From NCBI GenBank assembly GCA_002104905.1, contig MCFE01000897.1, forward strand, positions 1 to 27,792: a stretch of DNA of 27,792 bases. Direction: 5' to 3'. The stretch is from Basidiobolus meristosporus CBS 931.73. Its lineage: Eukaryota > Basidiobolomycota > Basidiobolomycetes > Basidiobolales > Basidiobolaceae. Positions within the stretch are counted from its first letter, which is position 1. Each line of letters starts with the position of its first letter. The position numbers and the translations under genes are program-made. The notes below the pieces were generated by a model that made no database searches, had not been told where the DNA came from, and worked only from the letters and a program-made list of their open reading frames with translations. This document shows, piece by piece, positions 1 to 8,349 of this stretch.

Positions 1-1
1 T

Positions 2-1486
2 GGTCGCGCTCTCTTCGGTAACCTTCCGCCGAAGCACCAACAGATGGAGGACCACTACTTTGGCCAGATGCCAAGCAGAGTGATCGCCACCTTGAGCGAG
101 ACTGAGCTGGAGAGTTACAAACTCGGGGTCCCAATCAAGACCAGACACAACGAGGTTGCCCCATCGCAGTTTGAGATGGCGCCAATCTTCGAGGAGGCCT
201 CGATCGCGGTTGATCACAACTTGATCACCATGGAGGTGCTCCACAAGGTGGCGCACAGACACAACCTGAAGGTCCTATTCCACGAGAAGCCGTTCAAGGG
301 AATCAATGGATCTGGCAAGCACTGCAACTGGTCGCTCTCCACGGACCGCGGGGAGAACCTGCTTGACCCCACGGTCAAGCCAGAGACCAACTACCAATTC
401 CTTCTGTTCCTTGTTGCCGTACTTCACGCGGTGCACAAGCATGGTGGTCTTCTGCGCACCACCATTTCCAGCGCGTCGAACGATCATCGCCTTGGAGCGG
501 CTGAAGCGCCGCCTGGAATCGTGTCCGCCTTCCTGGGCGAGCAGTTGAGCGAGGTCCTTGATGCGGTGGAGGAGGCCCGCCCTATCAAGACTTTCTCCCG
601 ACCCCATATCCAATCGGTGAAGCTTGGAGGCACTAGTCTCGACGTCAAGGTTGCCTCACTTCCCAGCATCACCCGTGATCTGACCGATCGTAATCGTACA
701 TCTCCATTCGCCTTCACCGGGAACAAGTTCGAGTTCCGTGCGGTTGGATCCAAACAGTCCCCCTCGTTCCCAGTCACCGTACTCAACGCGGCTGTGGCCT
801 CTGCCCTCAACGAGATCACCGAGGAACTGATCAAGGAGAAGGGTGACAAGCCGATGGTCTCGGACGCTGACAAACTCAACGTCATCAAGAAGTACATCGC
901 CTCCACCAAGCCCATCCGCTTCGAGCGGGACAACTACTCCGATGAGTGGGTGCAGGAGGCCGAACGCCGCGGACTTCCCAACCTCAGGAACTCTCCAGAT
1001 GCATTTGAGCAGCTGATGACTGCTGAATCGAAGAAGATGCTGGTCGAGGAGACCGGGGTGTTCACCGAGTCCGAACTCAACTCCAGATACCACATTATGA
1101 AGGAGCGGTATGCCAAGGATTTGATCGTGGAGGCCAACACGCTGAAAACCTTGGTCCAGCAACAAATCCTACCGAGCACTTACGAGTACAGAAAGGAGCT
1201 TGCGCTCGGGGCCAAGTGTATGTCGGATATTGGCGTAGACGCTTCTGCTGAAACCTCCCTTCTAACCGACCTATCAGAAACGCTCTCCGGCTTCCACGAA
1301 CTGATAGCTGAACTTACCGAGGCGGTTAAAGATGTGGAGTCGGATGAGCACGAACAGGCCAAGAAAGCCTGCAAAAACCTCCTCCCCCTCATGGAGAAAA
1401 TCACCACCCGAACCAACAAACTGGAGGAAGCGGTGGCTGACAAGCATTGGGCCCTCCCGAAGAGTACCGAGCTTTTGTTCTACTAA
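2..1486 (+). CDS. Glutamine synthetase type III (GSIII), 5'-truncated by the window edge
   Basis: Catalyses ATP-dependent condensation of glutamate and ammonium to glutamine, the entry step of nitrogen assimilation. The frame is already open at base 2, before the first visible Met (base 44), so the real start lies outside the window; 494 codons are seen, against roughly 700 for full GSIII proteins. Family landmarks appear in order: HQQMEDHYFG near residues 12-21, KTRHNEVAPSQFE near 46, HEKPFKGINGSGKHCNW near 94-110 (glutamate/ATP-site region), NDHRLGAAEAPPGI near 160-173, and DRNRTSPFAFTGNKFEFR near 230. The C-terminal ~130 residues are charged and helical, as in the GSIII C-terminal extension. 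No intron is seen in 1.48 kb. Codons are GC-rich and CpG is frequent, unlike the DNA to the right. Compartment cannot be judged without the N-terminus. Identification is firm; phylum placement is not. Confidence 0.95.
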   Translation, partial: GRALFGNLPPKHQQMEDHYFGQMPSRVIATLSETELESYKLGVPIKTRHNEVAPSQFEMAPIFEEASIAVDHNLITMEVLHKVAHRHNLKVLFHEKPFKGINGSGKHCNWSLSTDRGENLLDPTVKPETNYQFLLFLVAVLHAVHKHGGLLRTTISSASNDHRLGAAEAPPGIVSAFLGEQLSEVLDAVEEARPIKTFSRPHIQSVKLGGTSLDVKVASLPSITRDLTDRNRTSPFAFTGNKFEFRAVGSKQSPSFPVTVLNAAVASALNEITEELIKEKGDKPMVSDADKLNVIKKYIASTKPIRFERDNYSDEWVQEAERRGLPNLRNSPDAFEQLMTAESKKMLVEETGVFTESELNSRYHIMKERYAKDLIVEANTLKTLVQQQILPSTYEYRKELALGAKCMSDIGVDASAETSLLTDLSETLSGFHELIAELTEAVKDVESDEHEQAKKACKNLLPLMEKITTRTNKLEEAVADKHWALPKSTELLFY

Positions 1487-1550
1487 TACCCGACGACCCC
1501 CCCATTTAACTACCATTCCCCGTCCTCGCTTGTTTTGATATGGCCGCTTT

Positions 1551-1556
1551 AATAAA
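1551..1556 (+). terminator. Polyadenylation signal of the GSIII gene
   Basis: A canonical AATAAA lies 65 bp after the GSIII stop codon, within a short T-rich 3' tract. Cleavage 10-30 bp further on would fall at about 1565-1585, just before or at the stop codon of the convergent CRY-DASH gene (1588). This is inference from position; no transcript evidence is available. Confidence 0.7.
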
Positions 1557-1587
1557 ATTTCCTTGGTTTGAATGTAGACCATTCTAG

Positions 1588-3513
1588 CTATCTGTGGGAG
1601 TGGGGTTTCGAGGCCTTGGCTTTTCGACGCTGGCGTCGACGTGAGTCCTTCTTGGAAACTCGTTCGTTGGGATTCCCGGAGGATTTTTTCGTGTCCTTGG
1701 GCGGTCTGGCGACATGCTTTTCCCAAACCTCCTGGAGAACGATCGGCTCGGGGTAATCCCGGCCAATAACACAATTCGCCTTCTGCTGGACATCGTGGGG
1801 CATCTTCCACGGAGTGTGGATATGCTTGACAGGGACGTCTCGAAGCTCCGGACACCACATCGCGACGTACTTTCCCTCCGGGTCGTAATCCTTGGCTTGT
1901 TTGATCATGTTGAAGTGTCGGTTCTCTCGGGGGTCGTTTCCGACTCCGGCCACTGAAAACCACCCTTGATCAGTACAAGTGCCCAGGTTACGCGCTGATC
2001 CCTGTCCCACTTACCGTATTGCCAATTCCCGTAGTTCGAGCACGGGTCGTAATCCAGCAGATGGGTCTCGAACCATTCCCCACCGAACCTCCAATCGACC
2101 CGCAGATCCTTCGCCAGGAAACTTGCCACGTTCTGTCTACCCCGATTGCTCATGTAGCTAGGTGGATCTCAGGTTAATTCCGTTCACAAATCAAGTCTCC
2201 CCCCGTTGGGTTGCTTACCCGGTATTTCGCAGCTCCCGCATGTTCGCATCGACCCACGGGATCCCGGTTTCTCCGTGGATCCACGCCTTCATCAGGTTGG
2301 GGTCGACCTTCCAGGACGGCTGGTCGTCTGACCGGTTGGCCAACACTCCATCCCGGTGGAAGATCCCGTTCCCGTACTTCCCGCCCACAAACCAGAAGTA
2401 ATCCCTCCAGAGTAACTCGAACCGGATCCAATAGGTGGAGATGTTCGCCTCATTACTATCCTCGTACGCCTCCACCTGCTTCAGGATCTCTCGGGGTGAC
2501 AAGCAGCCCAGGGCTAACCAGGGGGATAGTTTGCTGGAGTAATCGGTGCCCAGCAGGCCGTTACGCGTTTCCTTGTAGGTGGAGATGCTCTTCGTGTTCC
2601 ATACCCAGTCGGTTAATCGCTCGATGGCCTGATCTTCGCCTCCCCCGAAAGGGAATACTGTCCGCAAATCCGGGGCGGTATCGACCACTCCCATGGACGG
2701 AAGCAGATGGTCCGCATCCACGGTGAGCATCTGGTCCAACAGATCATTCCCGGGGAGGGGTTTGAGCTTCTTTGGGGTAGGTAGGACAGGCCTGAACGGT
2801 GTATCCATAGATTCTACCGCCTTACGAAATTTAGTATACACGTCTGGTAGGTCTTCCATTGGGAACGGAAGATCCTCAGGATGTACCAGGGTGGCACCGT
2901 GGAAAGACTCAACCGGAGCATTCATCCGGTGGATAAGCTTTTGTTGGACGCGAATCTCCTCGTCGGTTACCTGTAGCTAGGGTGTAAATGGGTGGCCAAC
3001 AGGGTGGATGAAAAGCGGGTTGAACTTACTTCTTCCTGCAGGTAAACAGCCTCGACGTCATACTCCGGGAGTAGTTCGTCGGCTACTCTTGGTAGGAACT
3101 CCTCGGGTGGCTCCAGCGCGATAAGCAGTTCGCTTCCCAATTTCTTCAGATTGGTCTTTAAATTCAGCACCGACTCGACGAGAAACCTGACGGTGACGAT
3201 TTGATTCGATCGGTTGACCAGTGGCAAGAGGTTAAGGTTAAGCTACTGGAGAGGCCTACCTGGTTCTCAGCTTGCTGCTTCGCGGCAGGTTGAACAGCCG
3301 GCTCTTCGGCTCCGCATAGTCTTTCCCCCGGGCTCTGGTTAGGTTGACTTGGCGTGGGTCAAAGCAGTAGACGGGGAGCATGTGGGTGGCCGTAGGATGG
3401 GAATTCGCGTAATGCAATATGGGGTTATCTCGGATTCGTAGATCATGCCGGAACAGGCAAATGATTACCGAACGTCTAGTTGGTGTGGAGTGCAACATGA
3501 TGGAATTCACCAT
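1588..3513 (-). CDS. cry-DASH: CRY-DASH cryptochrome / single-strand DNA photolyase, five exons
   Basis: Flavoprotein of the photolyase/cryptochrome superfamily; DASH members repair cyclobutane pyrimidine dimers, mainly in single-stranded DNA, and can signal light. Exons on the minus strand: 3513-3260, 3186-3030, 2970-2219, 2157-2015, 1952-1588. Introns of 73, 59, 61 and 62 bp all obey GT-AG; the sum is 1671 nt, 556 aa. Splicing is supported because each junction rebuilds a conserved stretch: [10 protein letters not shown] (exon 1/2), [11 protein letters not shown] (2/3), [16 protein letters not shown] (3/4, FAD-binding helix), [15 protein letters not shown] (4/5). The N-terminal antenna-binding Rossmann domain is marked by [17 protein letters not shown]; the FAD domain fills roughly residues 270-500; the last ~25 residues are basic ([13 protein letters not shown]). 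The first ATG is at 3513, but a TATA box only 15 bp upstream makes Met6 (3498) a likely real start, giving 551 aa. Convergent with GSIII, 101 bp between stops. The gene looks intact. Confidence 0.93.
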
Positions 3514-3527
3514 CGCTCGCTATATCC

Positions 3528-3539
3528 CCTTTTATATAA
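3528..3539 (-). promoter_or_regulatory. TATA box of the CRY-DASH gene
   Basis: On the minus strand this reads TATATAAAAGGG and lies 15-26 bp upstream of the ORF's first ATG (3513). With usual TATA-to-start spacing, transcription would begin around 3500-3510, after or at that ATG, so translation may begin at the second in-frame ATG (3498). Confidence 0.6.
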
Positions 3540-3567
3540 GTGATGACTACTGGACGTGACGCCATTA

Positions 3568-3580
3568 CGATCCCGCGATG
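3568..3580. promoter_or_regulatory. GATC/CGAT near-palindrome upstream of CRY-DASH, candidate light-response site
   Basis: The sequence CGATCCCGCGATG lies about 55-67 bp upstream of the CRY-DASH ATG and carries two CGAT half-sites around a short spacer; another GATCG follows near 3608. In fungi, GATA-type white-collar complexes bind paired GATC/CGAT motifs at light-induced genes, and photolyase genes are common targets. Assignment rests only on motif resemblance and gene identity. Confidence 0.25.
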
Positions 3581-4189
3581 AAGATGTCGTGGAGGGGGGG
3601 GGTGTAGATCGTAGATGCTGCTTGTGTTCCTTGATTCTCCAAAAGCTGCTATCTGGTTGGTTGGTTTTGTATCGGTACTCCTGCCAGACCATGACCCTAT
3701 CAGATGGGTAGGTTCCTACCCCTACCCCTAAGCTGGAGGGTGACTTGAAATTGGGTGTTACTCATCTCCGATCCCAGTGATCTGGGTAGGCCGGAGTCAC
3801 ATGATGATCGGGGAACCCAGCAAGTCAATTATTGAACAGGATGATGTATCACCATCACCATCATCACCCTAAACCCCGCTAACATTGTGGCCATGGGAGT
3901 AGTCAATACAACCTCATGGCAATCATGACGACCCCCCCAAATAAAGTTATCAACGCCTTAACTGAGTGGTACTCCTACCAAATATGATGACAGTCAGCTG
4001 ACTTACTCCCAAGATATTTCCACCTGAAATCTGACCAAAAAATCCCACAAAATACTGGCAATACTGTAACCAAGTTTGGTATTTCTCACAGGCATTGTTG
4101 GCAACTGCTTGGGCCAGATGGTATATTGGTTTTGTATATTCTCCCAGCTATAGATGCTGAATAATATGGACTTTCACCAGGTGCTCATG
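3581..4189. other. Intergenic boundary between host genes and repeat zone
   Basis: No gene is seen. It contains a short inverted repeat GGGTAGG-TT-CCTACCC near 3706-3721, an ATC/ACC microsatellite at about 3848-3869, and then a change at about 3.95 kb from mixed-composition, CpG-containing DNA to AT-rich, CpG-poor DNA that continues to the right edge. The composition change marks the start of the repeat zone better than any gene does. Confidence 0.6.
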
Positions 4190-4199
4190 CTTCTGGGTA

Positions 4200-4310
4200 A
4201 GCCTGGGAGATATCATCAGTGTCCAGGAGAACAAGTAGATTGTGTGGCTCTCACTTCTTGATCTATCAAATGTGAAGATGATAATTATACTTTTGCATGG
4301 TCTTAGCAGA
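4200..4310 (-). repeat. Copy A of a ~90 bp module also found at 6.94-7.02 and 7.45-7.53 kb
   Basis: The minus strand contains a frame with LRPCKSI followed by IFTFDRSRSESHTIYLF. Copy B (6940-7024, minus) reads PRPCKSIHTTFTLNKLLSE and copy C (7446-7513, plus) reads RPCKSINATFTLNKSSSE. The copies share about three quarters of their bases by eye. It is most likely a piece of a CACTA-like transposase; a terminal repeat of a small transposon is the alternative. Confidence 0.55.
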
Positions 4311-4730
4311 ACAAGCACACAATACTCATTGGAAGGTCCCAGTGTTGGAAATTTTGCAATTACACCTTGGTACTCACTTAATTCAATAACTTGAACACAG
4401 CCTACAAATCCTACTGTATTCTACCCAAGTTTCTTGTAGGGACTTACCTGGAATATTTCACCAAACACTGGGTGCCCATGATATGAAGAAGTCTCAAAGC
4501 TGTCCAATGAGCTCACACTTTGTACATATGCATCTAAGGCCCTCCTAAGCATATTCAGTGTGTTGTTTACCTGGTCCATGTAAAGTCATGTCCCAGGTAC
4601 CATATGGCTTAGGCAAGATACTTCAACTAAGGCCCAACAAAAAATCCAGAGAAGCTTTTTGGATTTGTAAGCTTTGATCTCAGTTACTATGACAAGTAAA
4701 TATTCAGGTGGATTTACAAAATCTACTATC
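4311..4730. other. Unassigned AT-rich sequence, possible transposase remnant
   Basis: No ORF of note. On the minus strand, about 4450-4565 gives an open stretch (ALDAYVQSVSSLDSFE, then GHPVFGEIFQ) followed directly by a GTAAGT donor-like site. It lies next to module copy A and may belong to the same decayed transposase, but I cannot assign it. Confidence 0.3.
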
Positions 4731-5149
4731 CTGAGCCTTCTGGAGCACTATTACCAGTATCACTTAGCCACTGAGAGAAGTACATAAAGGAGACACTGCT
4801 TAAACAAAAATTCATCATCCCTGTTTTAATATTGCAGCTGGTTGATTAGTGTTCTCACTTCTACTGGCTTCTAACTAAGCTTCCAATCCAATATCAGAGG
4901 AGACTCTCAGGAAACCATGCTGACAGCCAACTGTCCTTGGAAGCACTACCTATGAGGACCATTCAGAGCATTTATCTTTTACTTATTTGATTCTTTCCCA
5001 TATTAATACTTGTACAGACAAAGAAACTTTTTGTCTTTGTAACTGTTGAGCAAGTTGCATTCCTGTCTAGAGCCTGCTGGTGAGTCTCACCACTATTGTG
5101 GCTTTGGAAGCTTAGGTCATTTTCATATCAATGGATGCTGAGCCCAGCT
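4731..5149 (+). repeat. Decayed LTR fragment of the gypsy element 1 family (orientation opposite to element 1)
   Basis: The plus strand aligns over ~420 bp with the reverse complement of the LTR at 8350-9415. Shared blocks include the region around CACTTAGCCA, the TATA-region equivalent (AGTACATAAAGGAG against AGTATATAAGGGAG), GTTGATTAGTGT, TTGATTCTTTCCC, TGTCTTTGTAACT and GCTTTGGAAGCTT-like sequence. Identity looks like 65-75% by eye. Because element 1 lies on the minus strand, this relic is inverted to it. It is far older than the two LTRs of element 1. Confidence 0.75.
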
Positions 5150-5394
5150 AGTACCATTTAATTGCACATAGATAATACTGAAAAGCAACAAGAAAATGTT
5201 CCAGAAATGAATGTGAGAGTGGGAGAAGATGCATTGACTAGCAATATGCAATCTGACATCTAAAATTAGCAGGTTATTATCAATAGTGGAGTTTAGCTCC
5301 TTGTAAAATGGAAAAAATGCTCCCAACTTCAGTTAGTAGGAAACTGAGCAAGTTACCCAGCCAAAGATCAGCAATTTGCAGGACCTAGTGAAAG
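5150..5394. other. Sequence with no recognisable feature
   Basis: AT-rich, CpG-poor, no convincing ORF. A 67-codon minus-strand frame at 5123-5326 overlaps the LTR relic, resembles nothing known to me and is probably chance. Confidence 0.4.
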
Positions 5395-5843
5395 GCCTGT
5401 GACTAAGAGGTAGTGATGCAGTTAGGCCACTGTGTAAAAATCATTTGAGAAAAAATTACATTGCTGATCCCACCAAAAATGTGATCAAAATTACTCATCA
5501 TAACAAGCACCAAGTTGCTATTGATTAGTTTTCTGCCTTTTTCTGGCCTTCTGATCTCAGACACTCTATTATATCTTGCACTTGTGCATATTGACTAGCT
5601 ATTGCCTCTTTCTCACACTCCTTACTTGCTGACTTGACCAATGCTCTTACTTTTCAAGCATACACATTGATTTACTTCTGTTAAAGGCTCAGTTATAACT
5701 CAAATAAAGATTGTACTGACCTATACAAGTCCCTATACCTAAAGCAAATATTAAGCCCAACCTCACACATGACAAGTAATTTGATTAAAATCTGCCATTC
5801 AATAAGTGTCTCCACCATAATAACCTTTGGCAGGAGAACAACA
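5395..5843 (+). repeat. Dispersed repeat, left copy (partner at 21928-22385)
   Basis: About 450 bp aligning in the same orientation with 21928-22385 at roughly 70-75% identity by eye. Shared blocks include ACTAAGAGGTA, TATTGCCTCTTTCTCACACTC, TATTAAGCCCAACC, and CTTTGGCAGGA at the right end. No coding frame survives here. The two copies flank gypsy element 1 and lie about 16.5 kb apart. It probably belongs to an unidentified transposon; in the right copy the minus strand holds a 73-codon frame. Confidence 0.7.
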
Positions 5844-5999
5844 TATTTTTATGCAATGAGACAACATCAAAGGGGAAAAATCTCAAGGATGCTTTATGGA
5901 GCCAAGTGAGCCAATTAATCCGTCAATTAGTGAATGATGTAATTTTGAGGCTAGAGAAGTGGCATGCTAACCAGTATCAGTAATGGTAGCATGGAAGAT

Positions 6000-6501
6000 T
6001 TGCTGCATCTTCTGGACAAAATCAGTCTGGGATGCAACATACTATGCACATGGTGCAATTGGGCAATCATCATGCTGCTATTGACATATGACACCAAAAA
6101 CTATCCTGCTACCAGCATATGTAAAAAGCTGTATGGCATTTGCATCAGAGAGTGCCACCATTGCAAGGTGTCTACCTTGTCAGGAGTCCGCCATTATAGG
6201 AGAAGAGTGTTGTTACCATTCTGAATTAATTCCTCCAATACCATGTCCAAAGAAGCTCATACAGTCTGGTAAAATCTGCAAGGCTATAAAGTACTGTACT
6301 CAGTACTCATCAAGTGCAAACATATCTGTTACATTTGATGGTAAACATTACAAGCAACTAGGAAGGAAGGTCTGCTCTGAAGATATCTATGGCCATACCA
6401 TTGACTTTGCACCAGATTGGTCATCATTGAAGAAGTACTCTACCAGTAAATCCTGCTTGCCACTGATTCTCATAAACCTAAATCTACCACTAATCTTATG
6501 A
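6000..6501 (+). pseudogene. CACTA-like (Tnp2) transposase fragment, broken
   Basis: The best frame runs from 6088 to 6501 (137 codons). It shows a Cys-containing segment (CLPCQESAIIGEECC), then LIPPIPCPKKLI, KICKAIKYC and VTFDGKHYKQL, followed by GHTIDFAPDWSSL. In Tnp2-type transposases of fungal CACTA (En/Spm) elements, a zinc-binding segment is followed by an IPLIPRL-like motif and an FDG.HYR..-like motif in this order. Another frame (5964-6224) covers the region upstream, so there is at least one frameshift. The catalytic core downstream is missing. Identification rests on motif order, not an alignment. Confidence 0.5.
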
Positions 6502-6909
6502 TATCACAGCAGAAATCTGATGCAAGCTTAACTGGAGTACTCTATGAAAGCCTTCCATTGATATTAAGTAGTTCAATACATTATTTGGTATTTGCACCTC
6601 ACATGACCTATTCACATGATCAGATGACCCCTGGCATATCCCCATGTGATATTCTAGTCTGTTCTTTGGTAATTTCCTATCTTGGCACACTTACTATGCC
6701 TCACCCCTGAACCCCATCATTATTAGCCAATATTTCTTGGCATCCATACTGCCAAGAAGTATATAGAGTCTTAACCCCCCTTATGTATTCCTCAGTCTGA
6801 TAAATACAGTTCTGGAATAAACAGCCTTGGCTTTGAATTCACCTTTCATTGCTAATCCACACCTAAGTCCTTTCCTGGTCATGCCTTGCATAGCTCTACT
6901 CTCCTGCCT
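6502..6909. other. AT-rich spacer with LTR-like signals
   Basis: No supported gene. At 6760-6830 there is a TATA-like GTATATAGAG followed by ATAAATAC and GGAATAAAC within 60 bp, a promoter-plus-polyA spacing often seen inside LTRs. No matching second LTR or clear TG/CA boundaries were found, so a solo LTR is only a possibility. Confidence 0.25.
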
Positions 6910-7484
6910 TTATTGTATGAGTCTTGGAGATATTGGAAGTGATTGCAAGAACAAGTAAATTTTATGGTTCTCACTCAACAATTTATTCAATGTAAAAGTA
7001 GTATGTATACTTTTACATGGTCTTGGCATAACAAACATGTAGAACTGGCTTAGGAAGATCCCAAAAACCTGTGTGCAAAGTTTGAGGCTGTTTGGCCAAC
7101 TTTCACAATCTTCATGCTTTGGGTACCTAGTGCCAGCAACTTGACTTGTCTTCCTATCTCCCCACACATCTGCTCCATAGGAAACTCCAAAAAGGTGAAG
7201 CAAAGCCCAATATTCTCCACACACTGTGCAAGATGGAGTAGAGAATAGGTACAGTAGTGGCAGAGATCTATGCATTCAGCTTTATGTTTGTAGTATAGCC
7301 ACTCAAATCCCATCACAAACTCCTCACACAACAGCTGTAGATGCGTCAAGTTGGCATTGGTGGTCCTCTTCTGGATAAATATTCCTACAATGTCCATATA
7401 AGACTCCCAATGCTTCCAATGTACTCTTGGTAGGAATGGCTTCAGAAGACCATGTAAAAGTATAAATGCTACCTTTACACTCAA
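6910..7484 (-). pseudogene. CACTA-like transposase fragment (region near DUF4218), minus strand, broken
   Basis: A 144-codon frame (7484-7050) contains CTYSLLHLAQCVENIG, then FLEFPMEQMCGEIGRQVK. This matches in order and spacing the HYLLHIA...GP...FPMERFCG-like segment that lies C-terminal to the catalytic core in CACTA/Tnp2 transposases. A second frame (7275-6910) continues with FYMFVMPRPCKSIHTTFTL, the module seen in copies A and C, so there is a frameshift near 7050-7080. The fragment has the opposite orientation to the Tnp2 piece at 6000-6501, so either two elements or an inversion is needed. Nothing suggests it is functional. Confidence 0.55.
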
Positions 7485-7530
7485 TAAATCATCAAGTGAA
7501 AAATATATAATCTACTTTTTCTCAAAATAG
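7446..7530 (+). repeat. Copy C of the ~90 bp module, inverted relative to copies A and B
   Basis: The plus strand reads RPCKSINATFTLNKSSSE, the same peptide as copy B on the opposite strand 425 bp away. The pair therefore forms a long imperfect inverted repeat (about 95 bp arms, about 75% identity by eye) around the DUF4218-like fragment. Copy C abuts the LTR relic that begins at about 7526. Confidence 0.55.
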
Positions 7531-7931
7531 ATATCTTTGAGTACAGTTGATTCTTATCCAAGTTTGCTCTTGTCCAGGCAGAGATGCTTTTCTGACCTTT
7601 TAACTATTGATTGAAGCTTCATTCTTATCAAGTCTCTGCAGGTGGAGTCTATAGTTGTCTTGACTTTGGGAGCTTTGGTATATTGCATTTCTGAGGATGC
7701 TAAGCCAAGCACATACTTCTGATACAACACCTGCTAAGTTGAGCATTGTAGATCAATACTTTTCTCCTGACAAGCTTGTGACTTTATTCCCCTTCACATT
7801 AGAGTAGAGACAAGACCAAAGAGTTTCTAGTAATTATGTGTCAGAGGTTATTGCAGCTAATGAACACCCTGTACACAAAGCACTTGAGAAATATTGGACA
7901 TATCTCTCCCAAGGACTTATATACAACTGCA
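7526..7931 (+). repeat. Decayed LTR 3' part of the gypsy element 1 family, inverted to element 1
   Basis: Aligns with the reverse complement of 8350-8760. Shared blocks: TTGATTCTT.TCCAAGTTTG, CATTCTTATCAAGTC, AGCACATACTT, ACATTAGA.TAGAGACA, AGAGGTTATTGCA, CACTTGAGAA and the end GGACTTATA.A..ACTGCA, equivalent to the CA end of the LTR. Identity is about 75-80% by eye, so younger than the 4731-5149 relic but much older than element 1. It stops exactly where the intact LTR stops, so the 3' LTR boundary is preserved. Confidence 0.78.
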
Positions 7932-8349
7932 CCGCATACACATGTATATAGAACACAATATCCCTGTTGGCTTGATTTACTTTCATATATGTCCCAACAA
8001 AAAAAAAGTCAACTTATTTGGTTCCCAACCAAACCCTCCACACAACTCTGCAGAAGTACAGTTGGGTAGCAATTTGTTTGGCATTTTGTGCAACAAGCAA
8101 GGCTACATTAAAAAGGCAATGTTGACATTATGCCCATAGAAGGTAATGATGCTGACTCCTTGGGCTCCCACACTTGTAGTGAGTTGTCAACCTTTGCAGA
8201 GCTGCAAGCTGCCAACCATGCTCAGTTGGATGAGAATGTATTAAATGCACTACCTCCAGTTGAAACTCAACATATGATCATTCCATTATCACCACCACCA
8301 GTACTTGCAAGTATCTATCAGCTCATACCAGAGCATTAATGCAGTGCAG
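7932..8349. other. Flank left of gypsy element 1, no assigned gene
   Basis: AT-rich. A 69-codon frame (8130-8339, MPIEGNDADSLGS...) ends exactly at the element and is too short and anonymous to call. ATTTGGTTCCCAACC near 8014-8028 resembles the primer-binding region of element 1 (ATTTGGCACCCAAC) and lies about 80 bp after the relic LTR end, so remnants of an internal region may follow the relic. Bases 8346-8349 (GCAG) are the target duplication of element 1. Confidence 0.4.
8346..8349. repeat. Target-site duplication of gypsy element 1, left copy (GCAG)
   Basis: GCAG directly precedes the LTR start TGGTGTATAAG. The identical tetramer follows the other LTR at 21445-21448. Four or five base pairs is normal for Ty3/gypsy integration; a fifth base does not match. 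Confidence 0.7.

Noticed and set aside
275-1165. Long antisense and alternate frames across the GSIII gene
   Set aside because: They mirror a strongly conserved GSIII frame, have no recognisable domains, and are expected in GC-rich coding DNA.
3848-3869. ATC/ACC repeat followed by CCCTAAACCCC, considered as internal telomere-like sequence
   Set aside because: Only one telomere-like unit is present; it is best described as a short microsatellite.
6920-7530. MITE with long terminal inverted repeats (copies B and C of the module)
   Set aside because: Not adopted as the main call, because copy A stands alone and all three copies keep a peptide frame next to transposase-like sequence. No target duplication was found.
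8130-8339. 69-codon ORF directly left of gypsy element 1
   Set aside because: Too short, no motifs, and it ends by chance at the insertion flank.
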